64,000 bases of DNA from JAWKWH01 sp963669285 (GCA_963669285.2 CAXXSI010000028.1:1-64000), one strand, 5' to 3'; positions 1-9,181 are shown, counted from the first letter of the stretch. Made by a program: numbers and translations. Notes: generated by a model from the letters alone, not told the origin.

Positions 1-194
1 CCATGCAGGACACCGACGACACCGGTCTGGCCGACCCCTTCGTGAACCTCGTCGAATCCGAAGCTGCGCAGCTTTTCGGCCACGAACGCCGCCGTTTGGT
101 GTTCCTCGTAGCCGAGCTCCGGGTGTTCATGAAGGTGATGGCGCCATTGGGTAACGTCGCCGGTCAATCCGTCGACAAGGTTGGATTGCTTCAT
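1..194 (-). CDS. M20-family amidohydrolase (hippurate hydrolase-like), N-terminal part
   Basis: Reading leftward from an ATG at 194, an open frame runs off the window edge, giving about 64 residues. It contains WRHHLHEHPELGYEEHQTA followed by AAFVAEKLRSFGFDEVHEG, the classic N-terminus of M20D zinc peptidases. These include hippurate hydrolases and IAA-amino-acid hydrolases, which remove the acyl group from N-acylated amino acids in the cytoplasm. The metal-binding residues lie further on, outside the window. The family call rests on this N-terminal signature; the substrate cannot be told. Confidence 0.8.
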   Translation of the reverse strand, partial: MKQSNLVDGLTGDVTQWRHHLHEHPELGYEEHQTAAFVAEKLRSFGFDEVHEGVGQTGVVGVLH

Positions 195-377
195 GTCTGG
201 TTGCTCCGATTACTGGTCGTCGGGCAGGGTCGCCCATAGTCCTTATGCCTTTACCGGCAGTGACACCGCAGAGGCAACCATGCACAGAGTACTTTCACTA
301 TGCCGGATTGATCGGAATCAACGATGCCTTGTGCAGGCGATGATATGAATGATCCGACCCCGGAGATAGCTACGCAG

Positions 378-714
378 ATGCCGAAACTGTCCAAATTTCG
401 ATTGATCGTCCTGACCGCTGTACTGCTGCCGTTGTCAAATGCGGCACACGCCCAGGAAAACGGCAATATCAGCCGCGGCCATGATCTCGCCAGCAAGGTC
501 TGCGCCGTCTGTCACGCCATTGAGGACGGTGACCTGATGTCGCCCAACTTCGACGCCACACCGTTCGAGACCATTGCCAACACGCCCCGGCATGACCGCG
601 TTGGCGCTGTCTGTCTGGTTTCAGTCACCGCATCCGACGATGCCCAACCTGGTGCTCAGCGAGCGCGAGACCGCCGACATCATCGCCTACATTCGCAACC
701 TGCGTCAGTATTGA
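378..714 (+). CDS. small c-type cytochrome, frameshifted as read
   Basis: A signal peptide beginning MPKLSKFRLIVLTAV and ending near NAAHA is followed by a CAVCH haem-binding motif, so the product should be a periplasmic monohaem cytochrome c of about 111 residues. ATG 378 has a GGAG about ten bases upstream; ATG 345 would also be possible. The frame breaks at a CCCC run (585-588). Removing one C restores PGMTALALSVWF, then HPTMPNL with the presumed axial Met, then the C-terminal helix ETADIIAYIRNLRQY and a TGA at 714. As read, the frame runs on to 767 as nonsense. The convergent gene at 732-1082 is a similar cytochrome. Sequencing error is likelier than true decay. Confidence 0.75.
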
Positions 715-731
715 ATGACCAAGCGATCCGG

Positions 732-1082
732 CTATTCGTCCAGAGTGTCGATATATTCGGACAATGAGCGGATGGCGTCCCGCGACAGCTCGAACTTGGG
801 CATCACCGGGTGCGGATTGAGCAGCGCGAAGGCCAGCGCGTCCCGGCTCAACTGGCGTTCGGCAAGCGCCACGAAAGATGGTGCGCCGACCAGCGCCTCC
901 GGTTGGTTGCCGGTCCCGATGACATGGCATCGCATGCACCAGGTTTCAGCGATCGAGCGGCCGTCGGCAACCCGGCCGGTCCCGTCCTGGGCCAATGCCG
1001 TTCCGACCGGCGGCAACGCCAGCAGAAATCCCGCCAAAACGGCTGCGCTGCAGGTCGCCGTAACCCTGATTACTCGCATCAT
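732..1082 (-). CDS. small c-type cytochrome
   Basis: A 116-residue protein starting at the tandem ATGs at 1082/1079. It has a signal peptide (MRVIRVTATCSAAVLAGFLLA, cleavage near ALAQ), a CMRCH haem motif around residue 48, and a C-terminal stretch NPHPVMPKFELSRDAI supplying the axial Met. This is the class I cytochrome c layout, so a periplasmic electron carrier is expected. It converges on the frameshifted cytochrome ending at 714, and the shared HPxMP pattern suggests the two are paralogues. Redox partners are not evident in the window. The longer frame upstream to 1409 is antisense to the next gene and is not used. Confidence 0.85.
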   Translation of the reverse strand: MMRVIRVTATCSAAVLAGFLLALPPVGTALAQDGTGRVADGRSIAETWCMRCHVIGTGNQPEALVGAPSFVALAERQLSRDALAFALLNPHPVMPKFELSRDAIRSLSEYIDTLDE

Positions 1083-1259
1083 GCAATTCTCCACCAACGT
1101 TTGCCTGCCACCGTCCAGCTTCCGGGTCCTCGCGGTCCACACTACCGACAATGCCCCGGCTCGTAAGGCGATATTTTGACATGGGTCATGCCGCAATCCG
1201 AATTCGTCCGGAATCCCTGCTGTTGAATGTGACAGCTTATATATGATTAGTTGCCAGCC

Positions 1260-2789
1260 ATGTCCGAAACCGAGCTGAAATTCGTCATAGACAAGGCGAC
1301 AGCCAAGAAGCTTCGCGCCCGTTTGCGCGAGTATAATGACGGTCAACGGCGCGCGGTTACGAAAAAGCTCCACAGTGTCTATTTCGATACGCCAAACCAG
1401 GCGCTGCACAATGCCGGATTTTCGGTGCGCCTGCGTCGCGATGGTTCCAAATGGATACAGACCGTCAAAACGCGAATGCCTATGAAAAGCGGCCTTTCGC
1501 AGGTCGACGAATATGAATGCGACGTGCCCGGAAAGCGCCTGAAGCTGGAGGCCGTGTCAGACAAGGCGGCGCGCAAACGCATCGCCGATCTGACCGCCGG
1601 CAAATCGCTGAGACCTGTCTGCGAAACGGTGATGAAACGCACCGCCGGCCTGGTTTCCGACGGTAACGGAACCAGGGCGGAGGTCGCGATCGATGGCGGC
1701 AAGATTATCGCCGGCACCCGAAGCGTCGGGTTCAGCGAGGCGGAGATCGAACTGCGGGAGGGAGAGGTCGGTTCGCTGTACGGATTGGCCGATGAACTTA
1801 TCTCGGGACACCGATTTGCATTTTCACGCCTGTCGAAGTCCGATCGCGGCTATCTGCTGGCGGCGGAGGGACGAATCGAGGAGACATCCGTACCCCAGGG
1901 TGCCGTCACCGTGGCGCTGACGCCGGATCAGAAGGTTTCGTCCGCGCGGCGTGCCGTGTTGCGGGAATGCCTGGATCAGATCTCGAGCAATATCGAGGTC
2001 GTTACATCCGGCAGTGATCCGGAAGGACCTCATCAACTCAGGATCGGCTTGCGCCGCCTCAGATGTGCCCTGTCGATCTTCCATTCCGAAATGCAGGCCG
2101 AGAAAGTCCGTACGCTGGAAAAACAGGCCAGATGGCTGGGGCGCAAGGTTGGTCCGTTGCGTGATCGGGATGTGGCCGCGGACGACATCATTGCGCCGCT
2201 CGTACATGCGTTTCCACAAGAGCGCGGATTCGCCGTGTTGTTGAACGCCGTGGTTGGTGATGCCGCCCGATACCGCAAGAAAGTCCGCAAAACGCTTGCC
2301 CGCCGCCGTACCGGTTCCTTCCTGCTGGACCTCGCCCGCATCAGCGAGACGGTTTCCGATGGCGTGCCGGCCAAATCACCCACGACAAAAGAACTGGCGT
2401 CCGCCGCGCTCGCCGACAATTGGGATAGCGTCGTCGCCGGCGCCGGAAGGATCGAGCGGCTGACGGTTGATGAGCGTCACCATCTTCGCAAGAAGCTCAA
2501 GCAACTGCGCTATGTCGCCGAATTCTCACTGCCGCTTTTTGAAGGCAGGGACGGTGCGCGCTTTGTCCGGCGGCTGAAGAAACTGCAGACGCTGTTCGGC
2601 GATCTCAATGACGCGGCCATGATCGGCCATCTTTTTGACGAGGGCGGCGTTCCCGGGTGTGATGGGCAGGACGCGCAACGGGCGGTCGGGCTGGTTATCG
2701 GCGCCCGCCTGTCAAAAGCCAAGAAAGACTGGAAACGGGCACGCAAGAAATGGAGCAAACTGGAAGCTATGGGGCCATTCTGGGAATAG
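1260..2789 (+). CDS. CYTH and CHAD domain-containing protein
   Basis: ATG 1260 opens a 509-residue frame. The N-terminal half begins with ETELKF, the ExExK signature of CYTH triphosphate tunnel enzymes, with further acidic and basic strands to about residue 200. The C-terminal half (about 220-500) is a CHAD helical bundle with HQLRIGLRRLRCALS and a second HHLRKKLKQLRY repeat. CHAD domains bind inorganic polyphosphate and CYTH domains hydrolyse triphosphates, so a role in polyphosphate or triphosphate metabolism is likely but not shown. No clear ribosome-binding site is visible. The gene stands alone between the cytochromes and a transporter. Confidence 0.9.
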   Translation: MSETELKFVIDKATAKKLRARLREYNDGQRRAVTKKLHSVYFDTPNQALHNAGFSVRLRRDGSKWIQTVKTRMPMKSGLSQVDEYECDVPGKRLKLEAVSDKAARKRIADLTAGKSLRPVCETVMKRTAGLVSDGNGTRAEVAIDGGKIIAGTRSVGFSEAEIELREGEVGSLYGLADELISGHRFAFSRLSKSDRGYLLAAEGRIEETSVPQGAVTVALTPDQKVSSARRAVLRECLDQISSNIEVVTSGSDPEGPHQLRIGLRRLRCALSIFHSEMQAEKVRTLEKQARWLGRKVGPLRDRDVAADDIIAPLVHAFPQERGFAVLLNAVVGDAARYRKKVRKTLARRRTGSFLLDLARISETVSDGVPAKSPTTKELASAALADNWDSVVAGAGRIERLTVDERHHLRKKLKQLRYVAEFSLPLFEGRDGARFVRRLKKLQTLFGDLNDAAMIGHLFDEGGVPGCDGQDAQRAVGLVIGARLSKAKKDWKRARKKWSKLEAMGPFWE

Positions 2790-2893
2790 CACGAGATCGC
2801 TCGTAGTCGCCGCGGGGCGGCACTGCGCGATCCCGATTTGATGTTTGTTTTCAAGCAGCAATATCGAACTCATGATTCATTTTCTTTATGCCG

Positions 2894-3808
2894 CTACCGG
2901 CTCGCGCTTTTGGCGCGTTTGCGCTGGCGTTCGCGCCACACGATCGCCAGCCCGCCGCCGACGATCAGGAAAACGCCCGGTATCAGCCGGTCGAACGGCG
3001 CTTCGGCGAAAACGATCCAGCCGATTACGAAGGAAAACGGAATGCCGAAATATTCGAACGGCGACAGATTGCTGGGCTCGGTGAGCCGGTAGGCGGAAAT
3101 CAGGCAGAACACCGCCAGTCCGCCCGCCGTCCCCATGGCCAGCATCAATATCCAGTCCTGCGCGGTGACGATCGGCACGTATTCGGTCGTGGTCAACAGC
3201 AGGACCGTCGAGCCGGCAAGCGCGCTGACAAGTGAATAAAGGTTGATCAGCGCCGTCGACGTGGATGCGCCGAACAGTTTGGCACTGACGCTGTTGCAGG
3301 CATAACCGAACGCTGCGATCAGCGGCAGCACCGCATACCAGTTGAACACGTCGCCGGCAGGCCGCATCACCAGGACGACGCCGCCAAATCCGGCGACCAC
3401 CGCCGCCCAGCGCACCCATCCGACACTGAGGCCAAGCAACGGCACCGACAGGGCGGAGACGAACAGCGGACCGGAAAAGGCAATCGCCGTGGCGGTGGCG
3501 AATTCCATCCGGGTCAGCGCCAGGTAGAAACAGAACTGCGCACCGGTGACGAACAGGCCGCGCAAGACCGCCAGCTTCCAGCGTTCGATTCCGAGCGGCC
3601 TTCCGGCCTCATGCCAGCTTTTCGAGTACCACAGCACCAGCACGCTCGGCACCAGGCCGAACAGGTTGCGGAACACCGACAATTGTTGCGGCGGATAGCG
3701 GTCGCCGAGGAACTTGATGATCGCCCCCATGAGGTCGAACAGCAGGATCGCCAGCAGGATGATCGCCACGGCGCGCACAAAGGGGGATGCTGGGGACCGG
3801 ATCGACAA
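2894..3808 (-). CDS. EamA/DMT-superfamily transporter
   Basis: A 304-residue membrane protein with about ten hydrophobic segments in two similar halves, as in EamA (drug/metabolite) exporters. The first segment is VRAVAIILLAILLFDLMGAI and the last is RLIPGVFLIVGGGLAIVW, followed by a basic tail. The start is a TTG at 3808, with a GAGG eight bases upstream. Substrate unknown. It lies just downstream of, and on the same strand as, the large SLC13 permease, with about 130 bases between them. Confidence 0.88.
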   Translation of the reverse strand: MSIRSPASPFVRAVAIILLAILLFDLMGAIIKFLGDRYPPQQLSVFRNLFGLVPSVLVLWYSKSWHEAGRPLGIERWKLAVLRGLFVTGAQFCFYLALTRMEFATATAIAFSGPLFVSALSVPLLGLSVGWVRWAAVVAGFGGVVLVMRPAGDVFNWYAVLPLIAAFGYACNSVSAKLFGASTSTALINLYSLVSALAGSTVLLLTTTEYVPIVTAQDWILMLAMGTAGGLAVFCLISAYRLTEPSNLSPFEYFGIPFSFVIGWIVFAEAPFDRLIPGVFLIVGGGLAIVWRERQRKRAKSASR

Positions 3809-3937
3809 TGGCGGAGCCTCGAAAATGCCAAGCGATCAGGCCTTGGCGGGAGAAGTCAACTGGTGAACGGTGCCATGACCGATCAGCGAGATCCGTGTCC
3901 GGGCAATACAGGACGGAAGTTGTTGTTGAGCCTTGTC

Positions 3938-5821
3938 TTAGAACACCAGGTTCAGCATCGCCAGCGAAACCACCAGGAACAGCACCGTCATGATGCCGCC
4001 GCTCTTGACGAAATCGGTGACCTTGTAGCCGGCCGGTCCCATGATCAGCGCATTGACCTGATGGGTCGGGATGATGAACGAATTCGACGTCGAGATCGCC
4101 ACGGTGAGCGCGAACACCGCCGGATTGCCGCCGGCGGCAATGGCGATCGACACCGCCAAAGGTACCAGCAGCACCGTGGCGCCGACATTCGACATTACCA
4201 GCGAGAACGCCGTCGCCAGGATGGCGATGCCGGCCTGTAGCGCCCAGATCGGCCAGCCGTCGAGAATGATCAGGATCTGCTGGGCGATCCATTCGGCAGT
4301 GCCGGTGTTCTGCACCGCCTGGCCGAGCGGGATCAGACAGGCGAGCAGAAACACCGTGTTCCAGCCCACTGCGCGATAAGCCTCGTCGATGCTCAGCACG
4401 CGGGCGAGCAGCATGCCGACCGCGCCGGTCAACAGGCACAGCGACAGGCGCACATCGGTAAACAGGATCATCGAGATCGACGTGAGGAAAAACACCAGCG
4501 CCCAGCCGACCTTGTGCGGGCGCAGTTCCTCCTGCGGGAAATCCGAGGTCACGACGACGAAATCGCGGTCGCGCTTCAGCCGGGTCAGATTGTCCCAGCG
4601 CGTGTGCGCCACCAGCATGTCGCCAGCCTGGAACTTGACCAGCCCGATCGCCGTCGGCTCATGGTCGTCGGTGGCGACGTGGCTGAGCGTATCCTCGCCG
4701 CGGTGGATGGCCAGCAGGCTCAGACCATAGGTCTTGCGCAGCAAAAGGTCGCGCGGCGACTTGCCGATCAGCTTGGAATCAGGAGGAATGACCAGTTCGG
4801 CGATGCCGGCGTTTGTCGGCGCGAATTCCTCGGTGAACGCATCAAGCTTGGGCCGCATGTGCAGCCCGTTATCGTGGGCGAATTTCTGCACCACCGCATG
4901 CTTTCCGATGATCGCCAGCCGGCACGGTGCGGCGATCTCGGCGGTCAGGATCTGCACCATCGACACCTTGCCGTGATAGAAGGTGGAGATGATGTAGATG
5001 TTGTTTTCGAAATTGATGTCGGCCAGCTGCTTGCCGACCAGCGGCGAATTGTCAGGCACGTCGATCTCGAACACCGAGGCGCGCAGCCCGTAGACCCGCT
5101 GCAGGTAATCTGACATGCCGCGACCCGAGGTGACGTCGACCTTCGACGAACTTCCCGGCAGCACCCAGCGTCCCAGCACCAGGAAATAGACGATGCCGGT
5201 GACGATCAATGCCATGCCGATCGGGGTTACCGAAAACAGCGAGAACGTCTCCATCTTCTGGCCCTCGGCCAGGCCGGTATTGGCGGTCTGGATCAGGTCG
5301 TTGAGCAGGATCAGCGGCGACGAGCCGACCATGGTCATGGTGCCGCCGAGGATGGCGCAGAAGCCCATCGGCATCAAAAGCCGCGACAGCGGAATCCCGG
5401 TGCGCGCCGAGATGCGGCTGACGACCGGCAGGAACAGGGCCGCCGCACCGACATTCTGCAGGAACGACGAGATCACCCCGACCGTGCCCGAGACGATCGG
5501 CAACACGCGCACCTCGGTGGTGCCGCCGCGTTTGAGGATCGTCGCCGCCACCTTGTTCATGATGCCGGTCTTGTCGAGCCCGGCGCCGACGATCATCACC
5601 GCGATGATCGAGATCACCGCATTGGAGGCAAATCCGTCGAACAGGTGGCTGACATCGGCGATGTTCGACAGGCCGGGCAGGTAGCTCAGGATTCCCAGCA
5701 GCACCAGCACCAGGATGGCGGCGAGGTCGATGCGGATGATTTCGGAAACGAACAGGAACACCGTAAACGCCAGCGCGGCGACCACCACACCCATCTCGAA
5801 GGTGAATGCCAGTTGTTCCAT
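3938..5821 (-). CDS. SLC13-family permease with paired TrkA-C domains
   Basis: A 627-residue inner-membrane protein. ATG 5821 is chosen because GGGAGG stands nine bases upstream; the frame is open further but lacks such a site. About eleven membrane segments flank a cytoplasmic middle part (about 210-380) with two RCK_C/TrkA-C-like modules, for example SPLVGKQLADI and SKLIGKSPRDLLLRK. Conserved transport-loop patterns GSSPLILLNDLI and SNVGATVLLVPLAVSIA match the SLC13/DASS anion-sodium family. Sulfate or dicarboxylate uptake is typical of the family; the real substrate is not known. A second, divergent member lies at 24890-26701. Confidence 0.88.
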   Translation of the reverse strand: MEQLAFTFEMGVVVAALAFTVFLFVSEIIRIDLAAILVLVLLGILSYLPGLSNIADVSHLFDGFASNAVISIIAVMIVGAGLDKTGIMNKVAATILKRGGTTEVRVLPIVSGTVGVISSFLQNVGAAALFLPVVSRISARTGIPLSRLLMPMGFCAILGGTMTMVGSSPLILLNDLIQTANTGLAEGQKMETFSLFSVTPIGMALIVTGIVYFLVLGRWVLPGSSSKVDVTSGRGMSDYLQRVYGLRASVFEIDVPDNSPLVGKQLADINFENNIYIISTFYHGKVSMVQILTAEIAAPCRLAIIGKHAVVQKFAHDNGLHMRPKLDAFTEEFAPTNAGIAELVIPPDSKLIGKSPRDLLLRKTYGLSLLAIHRGEDTLSHVATDDHEPTAIGLVKFQAGDMLVAHTRWDNLTRLKRDRDFVVVTSDFPQEELRPHKVGWALVFFLTSISMILFTDVRLSLCLLTGAVGMLLARVLSIDEAYRAVGWNTVFLLACLIPLGQAVQNTGTAEWIAQQILIILDGWPIWALQAGIAILATAFSLVMSNVGATVLLVPLAVSIAIAAGGNPAVFALTVAISTSNSFIIPTHQVNALIMGPAGYKVTDFVKSGGIMTVLFLVVSLAMLNLVF

Positions 5822-6118
5822 CGCCGCAGCCCTCCCGGCCCGGTCGAGACGGACCCTGATTTGACTGCTCCACCCCACCGGCGAAAGGATGAACTCCGCC
5901 CAATCGCAAGGCGCGATTTGGAGCATGATTTCAAAGCTTAACGGGATTTGCCGGAATCGCAAATTTCACTGCAAAATGCCTCACTCCCTACAGCCGAGTT
6001 AAGAATTGTCCGCCGCCTCCGATCCCGGGCAGGGCGCAAGAGCATCCGACATGTGATAGTTTAGCTGATTATAATTTTAAGCGCGCGGTTTGCGGCGCGC
6101 ACCAGGGAGGGGTGAGCC

Positions 6119-6412
6119 ATGAAATCCGTTTTTGTGATCGCGGCATTGGCGGCCGGTCTCGTCTTCATGCCGGCGCCGGCTGCTCTGGCGGCCTGCAAAC
6201 CGGTGCTGAAGCAAAAGAAGGTCCAGTTGACCGAGGCCCAGGCGCGCAAGGCGGCGATCGCCGCCTGGTCGGCGACGGCAAAGCGCAAGCATGGCGCGGG
6301 CTTCGCCAGCTGGAGCAAGGCCGGCGACAAGAAGATGAACTGCAAACAGATTCAGGCCGCCAAGCGCCAGCAGCAATTATGCGTCGCCATCGGCAGGCCC
6401 TGTTCGAATTGA
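6119..6412 (+). CDS. small secreted cysteine-containing protein
   Basis: ATG 6119 follows a strong AGGGAGG site. The 97-residue product has a signal peptide (MKSVFVIAALAAGLVFMPAP, cleavage near ALAA). The mature part is basic, about 70 residues, with four cysteines (CKP, NCKQ, LCVA, RPC) that could form two disulfides in the periplasm. The segment QARKAAIAAWSATAKRKHG resembles small conserved Hyphomicrobiales exported proteins of unknown role. It is monocistronic and convergent with a cytochrome gene. No function is assigned. Confidence 0.72.
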   Translation: MKSVFVIAALAAGLVFMPAPAALAACKPVLKQKKVQLTEAQARKAAIAAWSATAKRKHGAGFASWSKAGDKKMNCKQIQAAKRQQQLCVAIGRPCSN

Positions 6413-6508
6413 TCGCGCTTTAGCGGGGCGGTTGCGCTGTCATGCCCAAATGGATGATCCGGTGGATCAGCCATTTGAGCGTATTCCTGTTGCGTGGCAA
6501 GCGAGCGG

Positions 6509-6976
6509 CTATTCCTTGGGCGCGCGGAAATCGTCGTGGCATCCCTTGCAGCCGCCGCCGACAGCGCCGATGTTCGCGCGCACGGCGTCAAGGCCGTTGC
6601 CCGCCGCCGCCGCCATTTTAGCGGTCGCTTCCTTCAGTGCCGCGCCTTTTTCGGCAATCTTCGGATAGGTCGTCCAGATTTCGGCCTTGGCCCAGGTCAT
6701 TTCCTTGTTTGCATCCATGTCCGAACCTTGAGGCCACATCGCGCCGCCGTTCATGTTGGCCAGCGCATCCAGATTGGCCGCCGCGGCGCTGGCGACATCG
6801 GCATTATAGTCCATCTCGCCCTTTGCCATGGCGCCGAGGATGCCGATGTTGAACGAGTAGAGCTGCATCGATGCCTGGCGGGCCTTGATCTGTTTGTCGA
6901 AGTCGCCGGCTGCGACCGCCGATGTCAGGTTGATTGCGAACAGGGCGGACAATGCCGCGGTCAGCACTTTTTTCAT
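6509..6976 (-). CDS. class II cytochrome c (cytochrome c')
   Basis: A 155-residue protein with a signal peptide (MKKVLTAALSALFAINLTSA) and a C-terminal CKGCHDDFR haem motif at about residue 143. The motif's position near the end of a four-helix-bundle protein, with alpha-helical MQLYSFNIGILGAMAKGEMDY before it, is diagnostic of cytochrome c'/c556. ATG 6976 has GGAGGG upstream. The protein is periplasmic; family members bind NO or shuttle electrons. It is the third small c-type cytochrome within 7 kb. The LysR gene starts divergently about 100 bases away, so it may control this gene. Confidence 0.9.
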   Translation of the reverse strand: MKKVLTAALSALFAINLTSAVAAGDFDKQIKARQASMQLYSFNIGILGAMAKGEMDYNADVASAAAANLDALANMNGGAMWPQGSDMDANKEMTWAKAEIWTTYPKIAEKGAALKEATAKMAAAAGNGLDAVRANIGAVGGGCKGCHDDFRAPKE

Positions 6977-7073
6977 TTCGTGTTCCCTCCGGAGGACATG
7001 AGATTGGGAGCGGAATTATGGACCAGACCGCAATGTTGTAAATTGAGCAATTCAGCTGCTAGAGTGTGCGTAA

Positions 7074-7967
7074 ATGCACAACATGCGATGGGCCGATTTC
7101 GAATATGTCCTGGCCGTTGCCGGCAGTGGTTCGGTTGCGGCGGCCGCGCGTGTCCTCGGCGTGAACCACACGACGGTCATGCGGCGGGTGCAGGCCTTCG
7201 AGGACCAGGTGAACATCAAGATCTTCGAGCGCCTGCGCTCCGGTTACAAGACCACACCGGAGGGCAAGATGTTCCTCGATGCAGCGGCATCGATCGAGAC
7301 CATCATCTCCGATCTCGACCGCAAGATTGCCGGTGGCGACCGGAGCGTCGCGGGCACGCTTTCGGTAACGGCCACGGATTCGGTTTTTCCCGTCATCGCG
7401 GCCAACATGAACGAGTTCTACAACGCCCATCCGAACATCGTTGTCGATATCGTGATTACCAACGACCGGCTGGATCTCGACAAGCGCGATGCCGACATCG
7501 CCATTCGCGCGTCCATCAATCCGCCTGACCATCTGGTGGGCCGCAAGGCCTGCAACGTCCAGTTTGGCATCTTCGCGACGAAAAAGCTGGCCGCTGAAAC
7601 CACCCTGGTGCAGCTTGAAAAGCGCCGTTGGCTTGGATTGGAATACCCATTGACCGCTTCGGTCGCCGGTGACTGGATGGACCGGCAGATAAGTCCGGAA
7701 AACATCGTCATGCGCTCGAGCAGCTTCGTCGCGTTGTGCGCCTTGGCAGAAAACGGCCTGGGCCATGTTCTGCTGCCCACCCATCTGGGAGACAACTCAA
7801 AACAACTTGTCAGAGTGCCCAATGACTACAAGCTGCCGGCGGCCGGATTGTGGCTGCTATCCCATCAGGACGTCCTGCGCTCGCCCCGGGTGCGCATCGG
7901 AACGGACTTCCTCTATCGCGTCCTGAGGTCCAAGCGCGGCGCCTTCGAAGGAACGGCGATACGCTAG
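7074..7967 (+). CDS. LysR-family transcriptional regulator
   Basis: A 297-residue protein with an N-terminal winged helix (ADFEYVLAVAGSGSVAAAAR, then HTTVMRRVQAFE, residues about 5-60) and a substrate-binding domain from about residue 90. It belongs to the LysR branch with isolated VLGVNHTTVMRR helices. It is divergent from the cytochrome c' gene, with 97 bases between starts, the usual arrangement for a LysR regulator and its target. That regulation is inferred from position only. The effector molecule is unknown. Confidence 0.9.
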   Translation: MHNMRWADFEYVLAVAGSGSVAAAARVLGVNHTTVMRRVQAFEDQVNIKIFERLRSGYKTTPEGKMFLDAAASIETIISDLDRKIAGGDRSVAGTLSVTATDSVFPVIAANMNEFYNAHPNIVVDIVITNDRLDLDKRDADIAIRASINPPDHLVGRKACNVQFGIFATKKLAAETTLVQLEKRRWLGLEYPLTASVAGDWMDRQISPENIVMRSSSFVALCALAENGLGHVLLPTHLGDNSKQLVRVPNDYKLPAAGLWLLSHQDVLRSPRVRIGTDFLYRVLRSKRGAFEGTAIR

Positions 7968-7998
7968 GTCAGGACCCTGGGCCGGTGAGCTTGCCCCG

Positions 7999-8307
7999 TC
8001 ACTTCAGCCGCGCTTTGCCGCCCTCGCCGGTCAGTTTCTGCGGCATCGCCCGCGCCTTTCGCGCCCGCTCCCATTCGGCGGCGATGCGGTGCATCTCGGC
8101 GCGCGTCAGTTCGCGGATGCGCTCGTCACTCAACAGTGACCCGGCTTCGATCTTTTCCACCGCCCGCATGTCGGCGCGGTGCGAAAGCACCAGCCAGGTG
8201 AACAGACCGGCATAGCCGGGAATGGCCAGCAGCACGACGGCCTTGACCCAGTCCGACGTCGACCGCCAGGTGACGAGCAGGTCTTGCAGGAATGAGTATT
8301 CGTCCAA
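7999..8307 (-). CDS. small single-span membrane protein, unknown function
   Basis: A 102-residue frame starting at TTG 8307, with CGGAG about eight bases upstream. One hydrophobic segment (WVKAVVLLAIPGYAGLFTWLVL, about residues 20-41) is followed by a charged helical region rich in Glu and Arg (RELTRAEMHRIAAEWERARKA). The layout suggests an inner-membrane anchor with a cytoplasmic helical tail. I do not recognise the family. It lies at the left border of the retron island, immediately before an intergenic repeat. Confidence 0.55.
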   Translation of the reverse strand: MDEYSFLQDLLVTWRSTSDWVKAVVLLAIPGYAGLFTWLVLSHRADMRAVEKIEAGSLLSDERIRELTRAEMHRIAAEWERARKARAMPQKLTGEGGKARLK

Positions 8308-8335
8308 GGTTTGTCTCCGTTTTGTTTTCGCAACT

Positions 8336-8574
8336 CCTTCGCCCCCCTTGAGGGGGGTGAGGCCCGGTTCGCGGAACGCGAATGGAAAGCAACGCTTTCC
8401 AAGGGATGAACGCCCGAAGCGCGCTTGGCGCGAGGGCTTTGATCATCGCTCCGCCGGGTCCCCATTGCCTGCGGCAATGTCCCGGCGTTCGTCCGCTTAT
8501 CGATGATTCGCCGGATCATCGATTTGGGCCTGACGGCCCAACCAGCGCCTCACCCCCCTCAAGGGGGGCGAAGG
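8336..8574. repeat. 239-bp palindromic intergenic element with perfect 28-bp terminal inverted repeats (family B)
   Basis: Bases 8336-8363 (beginning CCTTCGCCCCCCTTGAGG) are the exact reverse complement of 8547-8574. The interior contains more nested hairpins, for example around CATTGCC-TGC-GGCAATG (8463-8479) and complementary GATCATCG/CGATGAT blocks. There is no credible coding frame. The left 102 bases (8338-8439) recur in reverse orientation at 11388-11488 on the other side of the retron. Its compact, self-complementary form suggests a MITE or REP-like element spread in this genome. Confidence 0.85.
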
Positions 8575-9105
8575 TGCGCGCCCGCCACGTCACAGGAAGG
8601 GGAACAGCGCCCCCATTCCACTGTCCCCCTCCCGCTCTTTCCCGGCACCGGCCTTTTGGGGGGAACGGTATCGGAAAAAAGAGCCACGGTTTCCTCTCCC
8701 GCCGAGCTTCGCGTGCACGAAGGTCCAGCGGCATGAACAGCCCCGGAAAAACGAAAACGGCCGCTCGGGCAAAAACCCAAGCAGCCGGGGAGTTGATAAA
8801 CCGCCGTCAGACGGCCGCATTGGCCTTTAGGCAAAGCCCTGAACATGCGCCAATGCCTCCCCGACCCCTAGGAAATCGAGGAGACACCATTTAACGGCTG
8901 ATGTCAGCCGCTGACGGTGGGGTTATCACGCCCCTTGGAGCAGGCGAGGCCCACTCCATCTTCGACTATAGCGTGTATGACGGTAGAGGGGAAGGGGGAA
9001 GTGGGAGAATTGGGAATAGTGGTTTCGGCTCACAGCCGACCTCCGGCGAAAACCTGCGATACTGCATTGCGGACCAATTCCCTATTCGAGGGGCGCGCGT
9101 TCAAT
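8575..9105. other. non-coding leader region of the retron island with several RNA-type hairpins
   Basis: No gene is supported between the repeat and the retron effector; the open frames here lack start signals and recognisable protein character. Visible structure includes CGGCTGA/TCAGCCG (8895-8910) and a nested hairpin in which GAATTGG (9007-9013) pairs with CCAATTC (9074-9080) and encloses the perfect stem-loop TCGGCT-CAC-AGCCGA (9025-9039). The nine-base word TTCGACTAT occurs as a direct repeat near 8963 and 9123. In characterised Eco1/Sen2 retrons I recall the RNA lying upstream of the effector, so this is the alternative site for an msr-msd. I see no a1/a2 pair here. Confidence 0.4.
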
Positions 9106-9134
9106 TTGGAGCATAGGTCAGATTCGACTATCAT
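9106..9134 (+). promoter_or_regulatory. candidate promoter of the retron operon
   Basis: TTGGAG (9106-9111) and TATCAT (9129-9134) are separated by 17 bases, a spacing expected for a housekeeping sigma factor. A start near 9141 would leave a leader of about 40 bases before AGGAG (9171-9175) and the TTG start of the effector. The -35 match is weak, so this is only a candidate. Confidence 0.3.
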
Positions 9135-9181
9135 AAATCGAAGGGTTTACCGAATTCATGTCAGAGAGTTAGGAGTGTACC

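Noticed and set aside
8382..8894. Rightward open frame of 170 codons
   Set aside because: It runs through the palindromic repeat, has no start signal and low-complexity Pro/Arg composition; typical of GC-rich non-coding DNA.
8961..9131. TTCGACTAT repeats as retron a1/a2 arms
   Set aside because: They are direct, not inverted, repeats and cannot pair; the arms at 10055/10194 fit better.
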